A stretch of 64,000 bases of DNA from assembly GCA_023053685.1 (NCBI GenBank), contig JALIGW010000001.1, positions 66,593,740 through 66,657,739 on the forward strand, read 5' to 3'. The position numbers and the translations under genes are program-made. Shown in pieces: positions 44,958-56,448 of the stretch (position 1 is the stretch's first letter; every line of letters starts with the position of its first letter). This stretch comes from Diadophis punctatus similis. Taxonomy: Eukaryota; Chordata; Lepidosauria; Squamata; Dipsadidae. Below the pieces are notes generated by a model that saw nothing but the letters and a program-made list of their open reading frames with translations, made no database searches and was not told the origin of the DNA.

Positions 44958-45196
44958 CTCTATACCAGTGGTTCCCAAAGGGGGCGGTACCGCCCCCCAG
45001 GGGGTGGTGGGAACCCTTAGGGGGCGGTGAGAGGTAAAGGTGGTGACAGGGGGGCGGTGAGAGGGTCCAGGGGGGCGGTAGGTGGTTCGCCGGTCCTGTC
45101 CCCGTGCCACCACCCATGTCCACCCAATCGCCCGCTGCCGCTTTCCCCACCACTCTTTTCCCGGCGGGGACTGGGCGGGCCGCAAGACGGGGATCT

Positions 45197-45505
45197 TACT
45201 GGACTTTTAACAGCTCCGTGTATCTGTCGTCTAGTCTCTTTGCACTGGTCTCCAACCTTGGCAACTTTAAGACTTGTGGACTTAAATTCCCAGCAAATCT
45301 GGCTGAGGAATTCTGGGAGTTGAAGTCCACAAGTCTTAAAGTTGCCAAGGTTGGAGACCTGGAAAGCTTGCAAAATACAGAAACTCTTCTCGCGAGGGTG
45401 AGCAATTAACAACTCGCAGCGAGAAGAGTTTCTGTATTTTGCAAGCTTTTTTCCCTAGAGGCCAGCCGACAGAAACACGGAGCTGTTAAACCAGTAAGAC
45501 ACAGG
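45197..45505. repeat. Inverted repeat (foldback) with nested MITE in one arm
   Basis: The left arm ttactggacttttaacagct...ctgtcg is inverted at 45469-45505. Inner arms of about 31 bp (gcaaaatacagaaactcttc and inverse) at about 45363-45393 and 45420-45450 match perfectly. A palindromic MITE (about 45247-45362, ctggtctccaacc...ggagacctgg) interrupts only the left arm. Confidence 0.8.
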
Positions 45506-45736
45506 ATTGGGGGGGGTGCGGGCAGGGGCTGGGTTGGGGGGTTGGGTTGGGGGGGCGGGAGGAGGAGGAGGAGGAGGAGGAGGGAGACCTTGTGGGGAAA
45601 TCGCAGCTGCCTCTTTTCCGCTCCTTCGGCCAAGAGGCACCGCAGCCGGAAAGTCAGTCCAGAAAGAGGGCAGCGATGGCGGGGGAGATCGGGAACAGTT
45701 GCCCGCCAGAGTTTCTGCCGCCTTGGTCTGCCTCCC

Positions 45737-46296
45737 TTTGCTTTCCTTTCCTTTCCTTCTTTCCTTTCCTTCTTTCCTTTGCTTTGCTTTGCTTTGCTTT
45801 GCTTTGCTTTGCTTTCCTTTCCTTCCTTTCCTTTCCTTTCCTTTCCTTCCTCCCTCCCTTCCCTTCCCTTTTCCCTTCCTACTTCCCTTCCCTTTCCTTC
45901 CCTCTTTTTCCTTCCTCCGTTCCTTCCCTTTCCTTCCTTCCTTCTGTCTCTTTCCCTTCCTTCCTTCCCTCCTTCCCTTTCCTTCCCCCTCCTTTTCCTT
46001 CCTACTTTCCTTCCTTCCCTTTCCTTCCCCCCTTTTCCTTCCTACTTCCCTTCCCTTCCCTTCCTTCCTCCTTCCCTTCCTTTTCCTCCCTCCCTCTCCT
46101 TTTCACCTTTAATTTCCCTCCCTCTCTTTCCTTCCTACTTTCTTTCCTCCCTCCCTCCTTCCCTCCCTCCCTCCCTCCCTCCCTTCCTTCCTTCCTCCTT
46201 CCATTTCCTTCCCTCTCATTCCTTCCTTTTCTTTCTCTTTCCTTTCCTTTCTTTTCCTTCCTTTCTTCCCTCCCTCCCTCTATTTTTCTCTCCCAA
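45737..46296. repeat. Polypyrimidine tract, (CTTTC/CCTT)n
   Basis: About 560 bp almost free of purines, made of ctttc, gcttt and ccttc words. Frames of 200-270 codons through it encode Phe/Leu/Pro/Ser repeats and are not genes. Confidence 0.95.
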
Positions 46297-46574
46297 ACAA
46301 CCCCAAGTTAAATCCTCCCCTTGGCCATTGTGCGTGCACGTGTGTCTCATCTTCTAAAAATCATAACTCCCCACCCCACCCCAAACACCCAATACCATCC
46401 CCTTCTCCATCCCACTGAAGATCCCAGGTGCCCAGCATCCTGCGCCCCCCCCGGCAACCTCTCCGCATGCCCGTCTCACGATGTGGCCTTTGGCCTCGCC
46501 TCCTCTGCCCACCTAACACACTGCTCTCGTTTGTCCCTGCGATGCCATCTTCCCCTGCCCCCAGATGGATAGCA

Positions 46575-46601
46575 ATTTAGGCAGGCACGACACACCACCA
46601 G
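46575..46601 (+). other. Exon-like segment inside the 3.0-kb element
   Basis: A pyrimidine-rich tract ending ccctgcccccag (to about 46564) precedes atggatagcaatttaggc. The sequence then meets a donor-like ccaccaggtgagg around 46600. A second acceptor-like tctttcctttccag lies near 46842. Together these look like a captured piece of a spliced gene. The implied peptide is very short and unidentified. Confidence 0.3.
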
Positions 46602-47162
46602 GTGAGGAGGGGGCTTTCTAGCTGTGCCTGCTGGGTACAGGAGTCCCCCCCTCCACCCGGCCTCTGTGCCAAGGAAGGCAATTCGGAGGGTGCCAGCACT
46701 TCCCACGGGGGAGGGGGTGTATTTCCAGGAAGCCCTTTGAATGTGCCAGTGTGGGGGGAGGGGGAGAAGACCCTCCCTCATGTGCATCTGTCCCACCCAC
46801 CCCCTCCATTGACCACTTCTGCAGTTTTCTTTCCTTTCCAGGCTCTGTTTGGTCATCCAGTTGAGCCAGCCTTGGCGAGGAACCAAAATGGCTTGTGTGT
46901 TTGTTTGTTTGTTTTTGCAACCAAATACAAACCATGTTTGGGGGAACCGGTTTCAAAACCTCCCAGTTTCCCAAACCTGGACGTTTTCGGCCACGCACGC
47001 ACACACACACTCACACACACCCAGTGGCTCAATGTGGGATAGATTTCCCACCCACCTCCAGCCCCTCTTTTCAAACATGCCCCTCTTCCTCGCAGACAGA
47101 AGCACATTTTAAATTGCCACAGGCAGAGCCCAGAGGTGGCAATGTAGTCCCGCAGTGTGTGC

Positions 47163-47225
<63 letters not shown>
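47163..47225. repeat. (AC)n-(GA)n microsatellite
   Basis: About 21 CA units followed by about 9 GA units, leading into the polypurine tract. Confidence 0.96.
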
Positions 47226-47226
<1 letters not shown>

Positions 47227-47315
47227 AAATAAGGAAAGAAAAAGGAAGGAAGGAAGGAAGGAAGGAAGGAAGGAAGGAAGGAAGGAAGGAAGGAAGGAAG
47301 GAAGGAAGGAAGGAA

Positions 47316-47347
<32 letters not shown>

Positions 47348-47695
47348 AAGAAAGGAGGGAGGGAGGGAGGGAAGGGAAGGGAAGGGAGGGATGTAGCAAA
47401 GAAAAAGGAAAGAAAGAAAGAAAAAGAAAGAAAGAAAGATGGTAGGTAGGAATGTAGACAGACAGAAAGAAAAAGGTGGTAGGAAGGAAGGAAGACAGTC
47501 AAAAAGAAAAGAGGGAAGGGAAGGGAGGGAAGAAGGAAAGAAAAAGGAAAGAAAGAGGGAGGGAGGGAGGGAGGAAGGAAGACAGAAAGGAAGAAGAAAG
47601 GAAAGAAAGAGATGGAAGGAAGGAAGGAAGAAAGAAAGAAAAAGAAAGAAAGAAGGGGAAGGGAGGAAAGAAAGAAAGAAAGAAAGAAAGAGAAA

Positions 47696-47755
<60 letters not shown>

Positions 47756-47782
47756 AAAAAGAAAGAAAGAAAGAAAGAAAGA
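47226..47782. repeat. Polypurine tract, (GGAA/GAAA)n
   Basis: About 560 bp almost free of pyrimidines, first (ggaa)n, then (gaaa)n with ggga variants. It can pair with the polypyrimidine tract about 1 kb upstream. Frames encode Lys/Glu/Arg repeats and are artefacts. Confidence 0.95.
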
Positions 47783-47989
47783 ATTATGACCACAATTGAG
47801 CATAACATTTTGGTTGCTAAGCAAGAGCGTTGTTAAGTGAGTTACACCACATTTTACAAGTTGGCCATGCCCACCCGGTCACCTGACCACTAAGCCACGC
47901 CCACCTGAGGGGGTGGGGGGCGGTGAGGATGAGTTTGTAGCACCAAGGGGGCGGTGGACTGAAAAAGTTTGGGAACCACTGCTCTATAC

Positions 47990-49167
47990 TATAATATAAT
48001 CTAAATATACATAGGCATTTTAGGTCATCACATGAAATGTAGGACAGATATATTGATCTACTTATTTATTTTAATATGTGACCGCAGATTGTGAGTGCTA
48101 CCAAATTCAATTTCATATGAATTGTTTCATCATCTGGCTGCATGACGGCATAGAAGGGCATATCCTGCCCACCTACCCACAAATGAATTTATGCATCTGG
48201 GGGAACTGCTCCTGATTTAAGCATTATGAAAGAGTAGGACTCTTCTCAGGGAGAGATAATATTATTTATCTGTTCATTTGAAACATTTTTAACACCTTCT
48301 ATTTAAGAACTCTGGAGGTTAAGTTTATCTTTTCTTTTAAAAAAAGCCGGAAAAGTTAAACTAGAGTGTTTTCTGAAAGCATTGTGAAACTGACCATAAA
48401 AGATGAAATTGACTGGATTGCATTATCTCATATATGAAACTAATGTAATACGATCAATTGTTTATCTTTATTATTCTCCTTCCATCCAGGAAGTCATAAT
48501 AGTCCACACATACTTTCCCTCCTCCAATGTTATCACCTTGACAACAGCTCTATGTTCATTTCCCACTAGCACCTTTTAGCATCTTCTAGAACATTTTTAT
48601 CACCCTTAGCAACTTTAAGATGTGTGCATTTCAACTCCCAAGAATTTCCCAGCTTAAAATCGCCAAGATTGAGAAACACTGCTCTAGAATCATCCAACCA
48701 CTGTTGTGCCAAAAATGATAGTAATGAAGATAGGAATTATATCATTTGGTGATGGCTGGACTGGGTGACAGAGGGCAATTCCACAATACAGTCTAAGATG
48801 CTTGTCTCCTGTGCTGCTTCTGGATGCTTAAATCAGGCTTGGAAATCCCAGTCCATGTTGCAGTGGACTGCTAAGGAGACCAGATTGGTCCTCATTCCAG
48901 ATTCCAGCTGCTGCTAGACCTGATTGGTTGTTCCCTTGCTTCTTGCCCTTCCTATTCATTAGAAAAGGTGAGCCCTGATGTCTGGGTCCTGTTAGGTTCG
49001 TCTACCAGGGTTTGCTTCTTCCTTTGCTTTCTCATATATTGAGAAAAAAGCAATTTAAATAATTACAAAATACCAGAACTTGCATATCAGAGTTGAATCC
49101 CTGTAGGTAAAAGAAATCTATTGTTATTCCAATCATGATTGGAGCCCTTGGAACAATATTGAAAAGA
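47990..49167. other. Intergenic, with a diverged hairpin-MITE remnant
   Basis: At about 48607-48695 lies a diverged copy of the hairpin family (gcaactttaagatgtgtg, tttcaactcccaagaat). No gene recognised elsewhere. Confidence 0.45.
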
Positions 49168-49175
49168 TTCCCTTG

Positions 49176-49319
49176 CAGCAGTGGGTTGCTCCCGGTTCGG
49201 CCTGGTTCTGTGAACTGGTAGAGGCGGTGGCGAGAGGCTCCGCCCACCCACCCAGGACACTTCTGTGCACGTGAGCGTGCGAGCGAACCAGTAGCAACGG
49301 ATTTTAAAACCCACTACTG
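49176..49319 (+). mobile_element. hAT-type MITE, CAGRGGTGRR family, copy 9 (short form)
   Basis: Starts cagcagtgggttgctcccgg and ends aaaacccactactg. The exact duplication ttcccttg lies at 49168-49175 and 49320-49327. Only 144 bp. Its sequence is close to copy 10 at 56138. Confidence 0.9.
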
Positions 49320-49327
49320 TTCCCTTG

Positions 49328-51610
49328 ATATCTAGAAATATTGAATTTATCAGACCCGAACACCCTAATTTTACAAAAAAAAAAAAAAACCACCCTGCTC
49401 AGAATTGGCTGTACTTTTCGACCCTACCTTAATAATTCTTAGGTCCTTTGGTTAGGACTTGAATTATTACATTTCTATCAGATGTAAATCTAACTTTAGA
49501 TTACCAAACATAATAAAAATAATATCATCGCATCTATATTTTGTACTACTTAAGGTGGCATACATAATCCTCCTATTTTTCCTGTGGCGACTTTGTCAGA
49601 TGGTTGATGATTGTCCTGAAGTCATCCAACCAGATTTCAAGCATAGTAGACAATTGGAACTCACTAGAAAACTAGTTTCTAATCCACCGTGTTAACTACT
49701 CCACAAACCTGGCTCTTAGTTAAGTAATCTAGTAAGATAATAAAAATACAAAGAATCTGTGGGTTATTTTTTAAATTTGGTTCATTTTTAATACAATTTT
49801 CAATTTTGAATCGTTAATTTACTTCTTGTACAAAATGCATATATTTTAACATTTTTCAACAGACTTATTTAAGTGTTTTATTGCCTCCTAATCAGCAAAA
49901 ATAATATCTTTTCTCTGGGGTTTCAGATAAAGCCATGTAAGTACTGGTTTATAAGAATGTAACATGACTTAGCCAGCCGAGCACAATTAACTGGGGTAGA
50001 TTTGATCAGAGATACTACTGAATAAGATGTATAAAATTGTATTAAAAGCATTCTTTTGCCTGTAGGGGTTATCTTGCATCAGAGAAGAGTTTTAATCCTA
50101 ATTGCTGGATATATTGTGTGATTGTTTCTGAGGCCATTTACTGTTCGTAAATAAAGAGGAACTGTCATACATGGTTTTATAGCTGGGTTCTGATTTGAAA
50201 TAATGTTGATGAATGTGCTTTAGGAGACAAGCAGAAAATTACATGGATTCTTTTTCCTGGCCAAAGGAAAAACAACCCTTTCCCTTAATAAATGGAGGGC
50301 ACAACATCTCCATATGTATCATTATGTGACACTCTATGGAGCAAGCCTACTCTCATGGATTTACAGCTAAAGGTGAATAAGTTTCTTTCAACTGGGAATA
50401 TTTTTTGTTGCGTTATTTGAAAGAGAAAGTAAGTATATTCAGGCTTGACACAATCAATGTTTTGTATATTTATCAAAGCTGACTCCTGACTAACTCTTGA
50501 TTAACTATATAGTAGAAATAGTTAATAAGTAAACGATTTTTTAAATCCTTCATGAAAAAAAAGGAATGAGAATTCCTAACAGAAGTCATTTATTATTTAT
50601 TACAAGACCTTTCAAGTCAGCCTCACGATGACAGAAAGCTTTACATCTATGATACAGAGACATGTTTACTGTAATGATATTAGTTGTAGTATGATGAATA
50701 AATTTGTGGGATAGGAAATATGAGAAACGGCATTTAATTACTATGTGTGAATTGCATGTACTGTAACATAAAGTTCCTTTATATCCTGGTGAATAAAATT
50801 GTGCTGCTTAAGAGATTAAATAAATCTAAACTGGAATAACTAAATACATCCTGAGTTTTTATACATATGTAATACTTTCTGCCCAATTTTGCTTTATGAG
50901 CTTGCTCACAATCAATGGGAAAATGAATATTACAAAAATATGTACTTGTGTATATATAGCTGTGTAACTACCCTTTACAGTTTGCCAATCAGTTCAGCTA
51001 TGAAAATAGTACAGATATATGATAGAATGCATATGTTGTGATATCTACTGTACCACATTCATGTTAATGGTAAAAAATGGGAAGACTATATGGCAAGATG
51101 AAGAGTATAATTTACTTGATAGCGTAGAAAAGCATTAATTTTGGTCTGGTTTTACATGGGCATATCTCTATATCTGTTTTCCTCCTCTCTGACTATAAAC
51201 AAATCTTACTTTGAGTATTAGATCACTCAACTGACAGAACAAAATGATATATCAATGTGCATGCAATAATAAAAAATAATGTGCAAGGATTTTTTTTTAA
51301 TCTAGATTTTTGGTTTCCTTTTCATCAAGAATGTTCTGTTTGACGGGAAAATCAAATATAGCACTGGATGTGAGATTTTGCTAATAGTTTTGACAGACAT
51401 TTGTCCGTACTATGGAAATAGTTGTGTGGATTAATTGCCTCACAGCTTTTATTAAGAAAAATGCTAGCATTATCTGTGTTATCAACAAAGCTTTGCAACT
51501 CTGTCCATGCATAAACAAAATAGCATCAGTGATCTATTCATTCCTAGTGGTCCATAGTTACAGTGTGAGATGTTGTGGTTAAGGCTAGAAACTGGGAGTT
51601 TGTGTATTCT
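49328..51610. other. Intergenic, nothing assignable
   Basis: 2.3 kb of AT-rich sequence without a recognisable repeat or exon, the least repetitive stretch of the window by eye. Confidence 0.4.
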
Positions 51611-51853
51611 AATTTAATTTTTAATTTAATTTAATTTAATTTAATAGATTTGTATGCCGCCCAACTCCCGAGGGACTCTGGGCGGCTGACAACATATAAA
51701 ATCATTGTTACATATAAAAACATATAATTAAAAATTATAAAAATTAAAAAACATCTGACATTCATAACCAAGGGGGGAGACCCAAATATAATCTGATTGG
51801 TCTCACTTTCACCCTGCCTGCCGGAAGAGCCAAATTTTTATTGCTTTGCTCTA
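51611..51853 (-). mobile_element. L2-clade LINE 3' end (antisense)
   Basis: A (TTTAA)n tail is followed by tatgccgcccaactccc and ggactctgggcggctgac, then the antisense L2 3' UTR (aaggggggagaccc, ttcaccctgcctgcc). Confidence 0.83.
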
Positions 51854-53036
51854 GGCCCACCTTTGAAGCCAAGACTACCCATGGACCAATCTCTCTCTCT
51901 GAGCCCTAGAAAGCAAGCAAGAGCAAACCACTTCTGAAAATCTTGCCAATAAATTTGCAGGGAGTATCCAGATTCCAGGCAGCCGACAGGAGTCAACACT
52001 GATTTGAAGGCATGAACAGACAGACAGGCACAGAGCTACAGAACATATTTTCCTCAAAAATTTAGCAAAATGCTCTTGCATAAGAGACTGAATAAATGCC
52101 CTATTCTGATAGAGTATATAGGATGGGATTGCATCAGATATTTTAATTATTAGTATCTTACCCCCAGAATATCTTTAGGAAATAAGGAGAAATAGTTGGG
52201 ACACATAGATAAATGTTAGCATTTATCCCATCATACCTACTACTGCTGGACAAGACATGGCAGAATTCTTTGAAATAAAGAATAAATAATAAAGTAAATT
52301 ATGTGACTGTCAAGCTGTAGTTCTTTAAGAATCAAATTACAAAAACTAAAACAACAAAGCTCCGTCTGGAATGCAGCCCCTGAAGTTTTATTTTGATTAA
52401 TATTTTTCCTGGCTATTTGTAAAACGATCTGCATTTTTCTTCTACTATTGTTGCAGAACGTGGAAAATGGGGAATTATTCAAATGAAGTGTATTAATATC
52501 TTCATCAAAATTACAGGAAAAAAGATTTCAAAGTGGTTAACAAGTGCATATGTCTGGAAAATGTTTTCAGAAAATAAATTATTTGTTCAGAAAAAAAACC
52601 TATGGGGTTCTTCAATTCCAAGAATATCTTTACAGAAAATCCAATTACCAATTAATGGGGAGGATTCAGTTATCCAAATCTAGAATTATATTGTCATGCT
52701 TACCTATTCTCAAGTATTAAATATTAGAAGCCAACAATTGGCATTCATTTCCCGATTTGGAACAATCTGGTATATACATACAAAGTACTTTTGGTTGGAT
52801 GGATAGTATTAGTGTCTAAATACACTAGAATTGTTAATTGCTACTAGGATATACTTAGCTTCTTTTCCTTTTTTCTATTGTACTGTTTCATTTTTAAGCA
52901 TTTTTATGCATAGTTTTGTATGGATTTGCATTATAATTATCTGTTTTTTAAAATAAATTTAAAAAGTGGTGAACAAACTGAGGCAAAATGAAAATGGTAA
53001 CAAAAACAATAAGTGTGTATATCTAATCCAGTGATT
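51854..53036. other. Intergenic, nothing assignable
   Basis: No recognised gene or repeat. Confidence 0.4.
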
Positions 53037-53214
53037 TATTTATTTATTTATTATTTATTTATTTTTGTCAAGTACGTGTTGGTAATATACATAGATATAA
53101 CATTGTTTATATACATAAGATGGGTACTGATAAGAGGGAACATTAGGACAGGGACGGTAGGCACGCTGGTGCACTTATGCACGCCCCTTACTGACCTCTT
53201 AGGAATCGGGTGAG
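53037..53214 (-). mobile_element. L3-like CR1-clade LINE 3' end (antisense)
   Basis: A (TTTA)n tail is followed by ttgtcaagtacgtgttgg, gcacttatgcacgcccctta and tgacctcttaggaatcgg. It is the inverse of the 3' end of the LINEs at 14708 and 21638. It breaks off about 20 bp inside the ORF. Confidence 0.88.
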
Positions 53215-54874
53215 ATCAGATCGGGTGATCAGAACAATAAGGCAGGGCATTTTAGGAGCCATTAAGGAGAGGACAAGCATTGATAATATTGGCATTGTCA
53301 CAGTTTGCTAAACTATGATTTGTTAACTCAACCACAGATGAAACTGTAAACCATGGACAACAGTGGTTAGGTTCATACGTTGCATTAAGTCATGAAGTTG
53401 GTTATTTTGGCTTTGATGTAGCATAGTTTATGAGCCCAGGAATTGCCTTCTGCAATTTTGCGCTGAATAACGACAATAAACCTAAATAGTAATTAACTGA
53501 TAATTAATTAATTGAAAATAATATTGTTCTGTGAAAGACAGTGAGATAATAATTTTACAGAGGAAATATTAAATCTTAGGAATCAATATTAAAATATCAG
53601 GAAGCAAGTACTTAATGCATAGTTTATGAATTTGCTAAAGAGAACAGATTTTTCTTAGCAACAGGATAAACTTGGATATTTTTTAAAAAAGCATACCTAT
53701 TACTTTAGTCCAAAACAAACAGATTTTAAATTTAAACAAAAGCAATGCCTTTCTGACAGCCACCATTAAATACCACAGGGTTAAATGATCCTGAAGTTAA
53801 AGTTCACCTGGAAGCAATATGAGCAGTCATGTCCCTTGCCAAATTCAATTTTGCTCTCCAGAAATCTACTAGCAAGCCAACTGCACATTTCTGAACAACA
53901 CTCACACAGCACCAAAGGGATACATTTCAAATAACAAGTCAAGTATTTTTGGCATTCCATGGAGAACTTGCGTTGGGCAGCCAAAGCTCCATCCACAAGG
54001 CAGCAGGATTAAAAAGAAATAGTGAGGCACCTGAGGAAAACTGTTCAAGGCCACAGCCTGGCTATAGCCCAGCAAATAAAACCTGCATTTATATTTACTA
54101 AAAATATATGTTAAATAAAATATTTATCTTGCAAAGCAGCAACTCCCCCACCTACTTTAAATTGAATTTATTGGTAGTCAAGAGTATGCAGTTATCATAT
54201 GATTACATGGCAATTACATGTGATTACATGGCCATATGACTTGAATTTATGGATACAAAAACACCAGACTAATTCTTAAGGGTGCCAGTCCGTATGTGAA
54301 AAGTGCCTTAGCTACAACTATTCCTCCATCTGTTCACATCTATGATGGATAGACCTGGTGCATTACACTTTGCAGAATTTTCTTCCCTATAGGGTGCCTT
54401 CCAGATGGGTTGAATTAGACATCCCATAATTCCTAGTCAGCATAATACTTCTAGTTTGGTATTTAGCTTGAATTTAATCTCTGTTCTCAGAAGGCCTCCT
54501 CCCTCCTTTTAAGAGTTTCAAAATATGGAAAAATTATACTGTACCTGTATGTAATTATACAACTCTTTAAGATAAGGGTGTTGTGAGCAATTCCCCAAAA
54601 GCTAAGTCCTTTTTTTAAAAAAAATCCTTCCTTACCTCCCTCTTTGTGCCATCCATTTTTGGGAAGGAAAGGCTATTTTCCAGCAGACCTAAAGTAGCAA
54701 CAGTGATCTTTGAAAGTATTCAAGCACTGACATTTCCTATTGCAATTAAAAGAGGAATGTATAGCACTGGGAACAAGGCAAGTATCTGATAATAACAGAG
54801 CACTTATCAAGTTTTTATCTGCAGGTTAAATATCTTAGTGTACTCTTTGCTTTTTTGTTGAGATTTTTAATTTA

Positions 54875-54884
<10 letters not shown>
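53215..54884. other. Intergenic, nothing assignable
   Basis: AT-rich without recognisable repeat or exon. Confidence 0.4.
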
Positions 54885-54923
<39 letters not shown>

Positions 54924-55001
54924 CACACACACACACATATATATATACATATATATACATATATACATACATACATACATACATACATACATACATACAT
55001 A
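54885..55001. repeat. Compound microsatellite (TG)n-(AC)n-(AT)n-(ATAC)n
   Basis: Successive short arrays of TG, AC, TATA and ATAC abut the (TTTA)n tail of an antisense L2. Frames across it encode repetitive Cys-Val / His-Thr / Ile-Tyr strings and are artefacts. Confidence 0.95.
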
Positions 55002-55002
55002 C

Positions 55003-55073
<71 letters not shown>

Positions 55074-55121
55074 TTTGGTATTCTTATATGCCGCCCAACT
55101 CCCGAAGGACTCAGGGCGGCG

Positions 55122-55123
<2 letters not shown>
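55002..55123 (-). mobile_element. L2-clade LINE 3' tail (antisense)
   Basis: About 18 TTTA units are followed by tatgccgcccaactcccg and gactcagggcggcgtat. Only the last about 50 bp of L2 plus the tail remain. Confidence 0.85.

Positions 55124-55171
<48 letters not shown>
55124..55171. repeat. (AC)n microsatellite
   Basis: About 24 units lie between an L2 tail and a Snake1-like LINE end. Confidence 0.96.
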
Positions 55172-55174
<3 letters not shown>

Positions 55175-55244
55175 AGAGCATATGCACCAAAGACAAATTC
55201 CTTGTGTGTCCAATCACACTTGGCCAATAAAGAATTCCATCTAT
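55172..55244 (+). mobile_element. Snake1-like CR1 LINE 3' end
   Basis: Reads ctgagagcatatgcaccaaa, cttgtgtgtccaatcac and ttggccaataaagaattcc, the inverse of the end seen at 19622. The pentamer array is lost here. Confidence 0.8.
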
Positions 55245-55773
55245 TTAGTAGATTTTTATCTCACCTTTATTATTTTTATAAATAGCTCAGGGCTATACAT
55301 ACACAGTACTCTTTCCTCCTCTTATTTTCCCTCTATGAACAACCTTGTGAGGTTGGTTGGGCTGACAGAGAGTGACTGGTATTCTGCTAAAGTCAGATAT
55401 TGATTATATTCATTTGGATCTAGATGTTCCCAGTGACATTCTGCTCACAATGGAGGAATAAAGCAAAAAAACAACAACAAACTCACCACATTTTGTGATT
55501 TTCTTCTTTCCTTTATAAGCTACCTTCCACTGATGTGTGTAGAAACTTTTTCAGGAGATTTTGAGGTCCCTGCAGAATGGTACAGGAGTGGCACAGATAA
55601 AAAAAGTGAAAGGAAAAATGGGTGAAAATGGAAATCTTATCAAAAATAGATATTCTATTTGTAGAGGAAAATACCTCAATTTACCTATTGTTATTATTAA
55701 TTCCTAGTAAACAGTCTAAGAGACTTTGAGCAAATAGTCACAATATTAATTTTTCTCTATAAATTTTATGTAC
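55245..55773. other. Intergenic, nothing assignable
   Basis: No recognised gene or repeat. Confidence 0.4.
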
Positions 55774-55959
55774 ACTGAGAGCATATGCACCAAGACAAAT
55801 TCCTTGTGTGTCCAATCACACTTGGCCGATAAAGAATTCTATTCTATTCTATTCTATTCTATTCTATTCTATTCTATTCTATTCTATTCTATTCTATTCT
55901 ATTCTATTCTATTCTATTCTATTCTATTCCATTCCATTCCATTCCATTCCATTCTCTAT
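55774..55959 (+). mobile_element. Snake1-like CR1 LINE 3' end with (ATTCT)n array
   Basis: Reads ctgagagcatatgcacca and cttggccgataaagaattct, then about 19 ATTCT units turning into ATTCC units. It is a third example of the LINE end fused to the pentamer repeat. Confidence 0.9.
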
Positions 55960-55989
55960 TCTAAATAAATAATACATTTCTACTTCATA

Positions 55990-56448
55990 AATGGCACAGT
56001 GACTCAATGGTTAAGGTGGTGGGCTTGTCGGCTGGAAAGCCAGCAGCCCAGGTTCGAGATCTAAGTGCCACATGATGGGGTGAGCTGCTGTCCTCACTCC
56101 AGGTCTTGCCAACCTAGCAGTTCAAAAGCATGTAAATCAGCGGTGGGTTGCTCCCGGTTCGGCCCGGTTCATGAACTAGTAGCGGCGGCGGGAGGCTCCA
56201 CCCACCCGCCCAGGACGCTTCTGCGCATGCGCAGAAGCAGCATGCGCACAAACTGGTAGCAAAGGGTTTTAGAACCCACTACTGATGTAAATGTGAGTAA
56301 ATAAATAGGTACCACTTCAGTGGGAAGGTAACAACATTCTGTGACATCATGGTGGCCATGTGAATGCAGAAATGTCTTTAGACAGTGCTGGTCAATGGCC
56401 TTCAAAAGGAGATGAGCACTCCCCCCCCTAGTCAGCAAAGATTAGCAG
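55990..56448 (+). mobile_element. tRNA-derived SINE, second type, split by hAT MITE
   Basis: The head gactcaatggttaaggtgg (A box) and aggttcgagatc (B box) form a tRNA-like first 75 bases. The body reads gccaacctagcagttcaaaa, then after the insertion aaataggtaccacttcag, ggccatgtgaatgcag and gagatgagcac. The insertion at 56138-56284 duplicated atgtaaat within it. It is a different family from the SINE at 5226. Confidence 0.8.
56138..56284 (+). mobile_element. hAT-type MITE, CAGRGGTGRR family, copy 10 (short form)
   Basis: Starts cagcggtgggttgctcccgg and ends agaacccactactg. The exact duplication atgtaaat lies at 56130-56137 and 56285-56292. It contains a perfect palindromic NRF1-type site tgcgcatgcgca at 56222-56233. 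Confidence 0.92.

Larger units (their letters stand above)
44966..47981. mobile_element. 3.0-kb hAT-type composite element
   Basis: Ends cagtggttcccaaagg and gtttgggaaccactg. The exact 8-bp duplication ctctatac lies at 44958-44965 and 47982-47989. Subterminal gggggcggt words occur at both ends. No transposase is readable. In order it holds a foldback region with a nested MITE (45190-45505), a CpG-rich block with an ATG in good context (45505-45735), a polypyrimidine tract, a unique segment with intron/exon-like boundaries (46300-47160), CA/GA microsatellites, a polypurine tract, and a piece of the CAGGTAGTCC-type element (47782-47860). The exact duplication argues that the whole 3.0 kb arrived as one insertion, or that later insertions grew inside a smaller one. 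Confidence 0.82.

Noticed and set aside
45507..46357. Long + strand ORFs of 201-271 codons
   Set aside because: They encode Phe/Leu/Pro/Ser strings from a pure polypyrimidine tract, and all three frames are open at once.
46853..47824. Long opposed ORFs up to 323 codons
   Set aside because: Produced by CA/GA microsatellites and the polypurine tract; no protein-like composition.
55990..56065. Functional tRNA gene
   Set aside because: Again a SINE head, followed by the SINE body and interrupted by a MITE.
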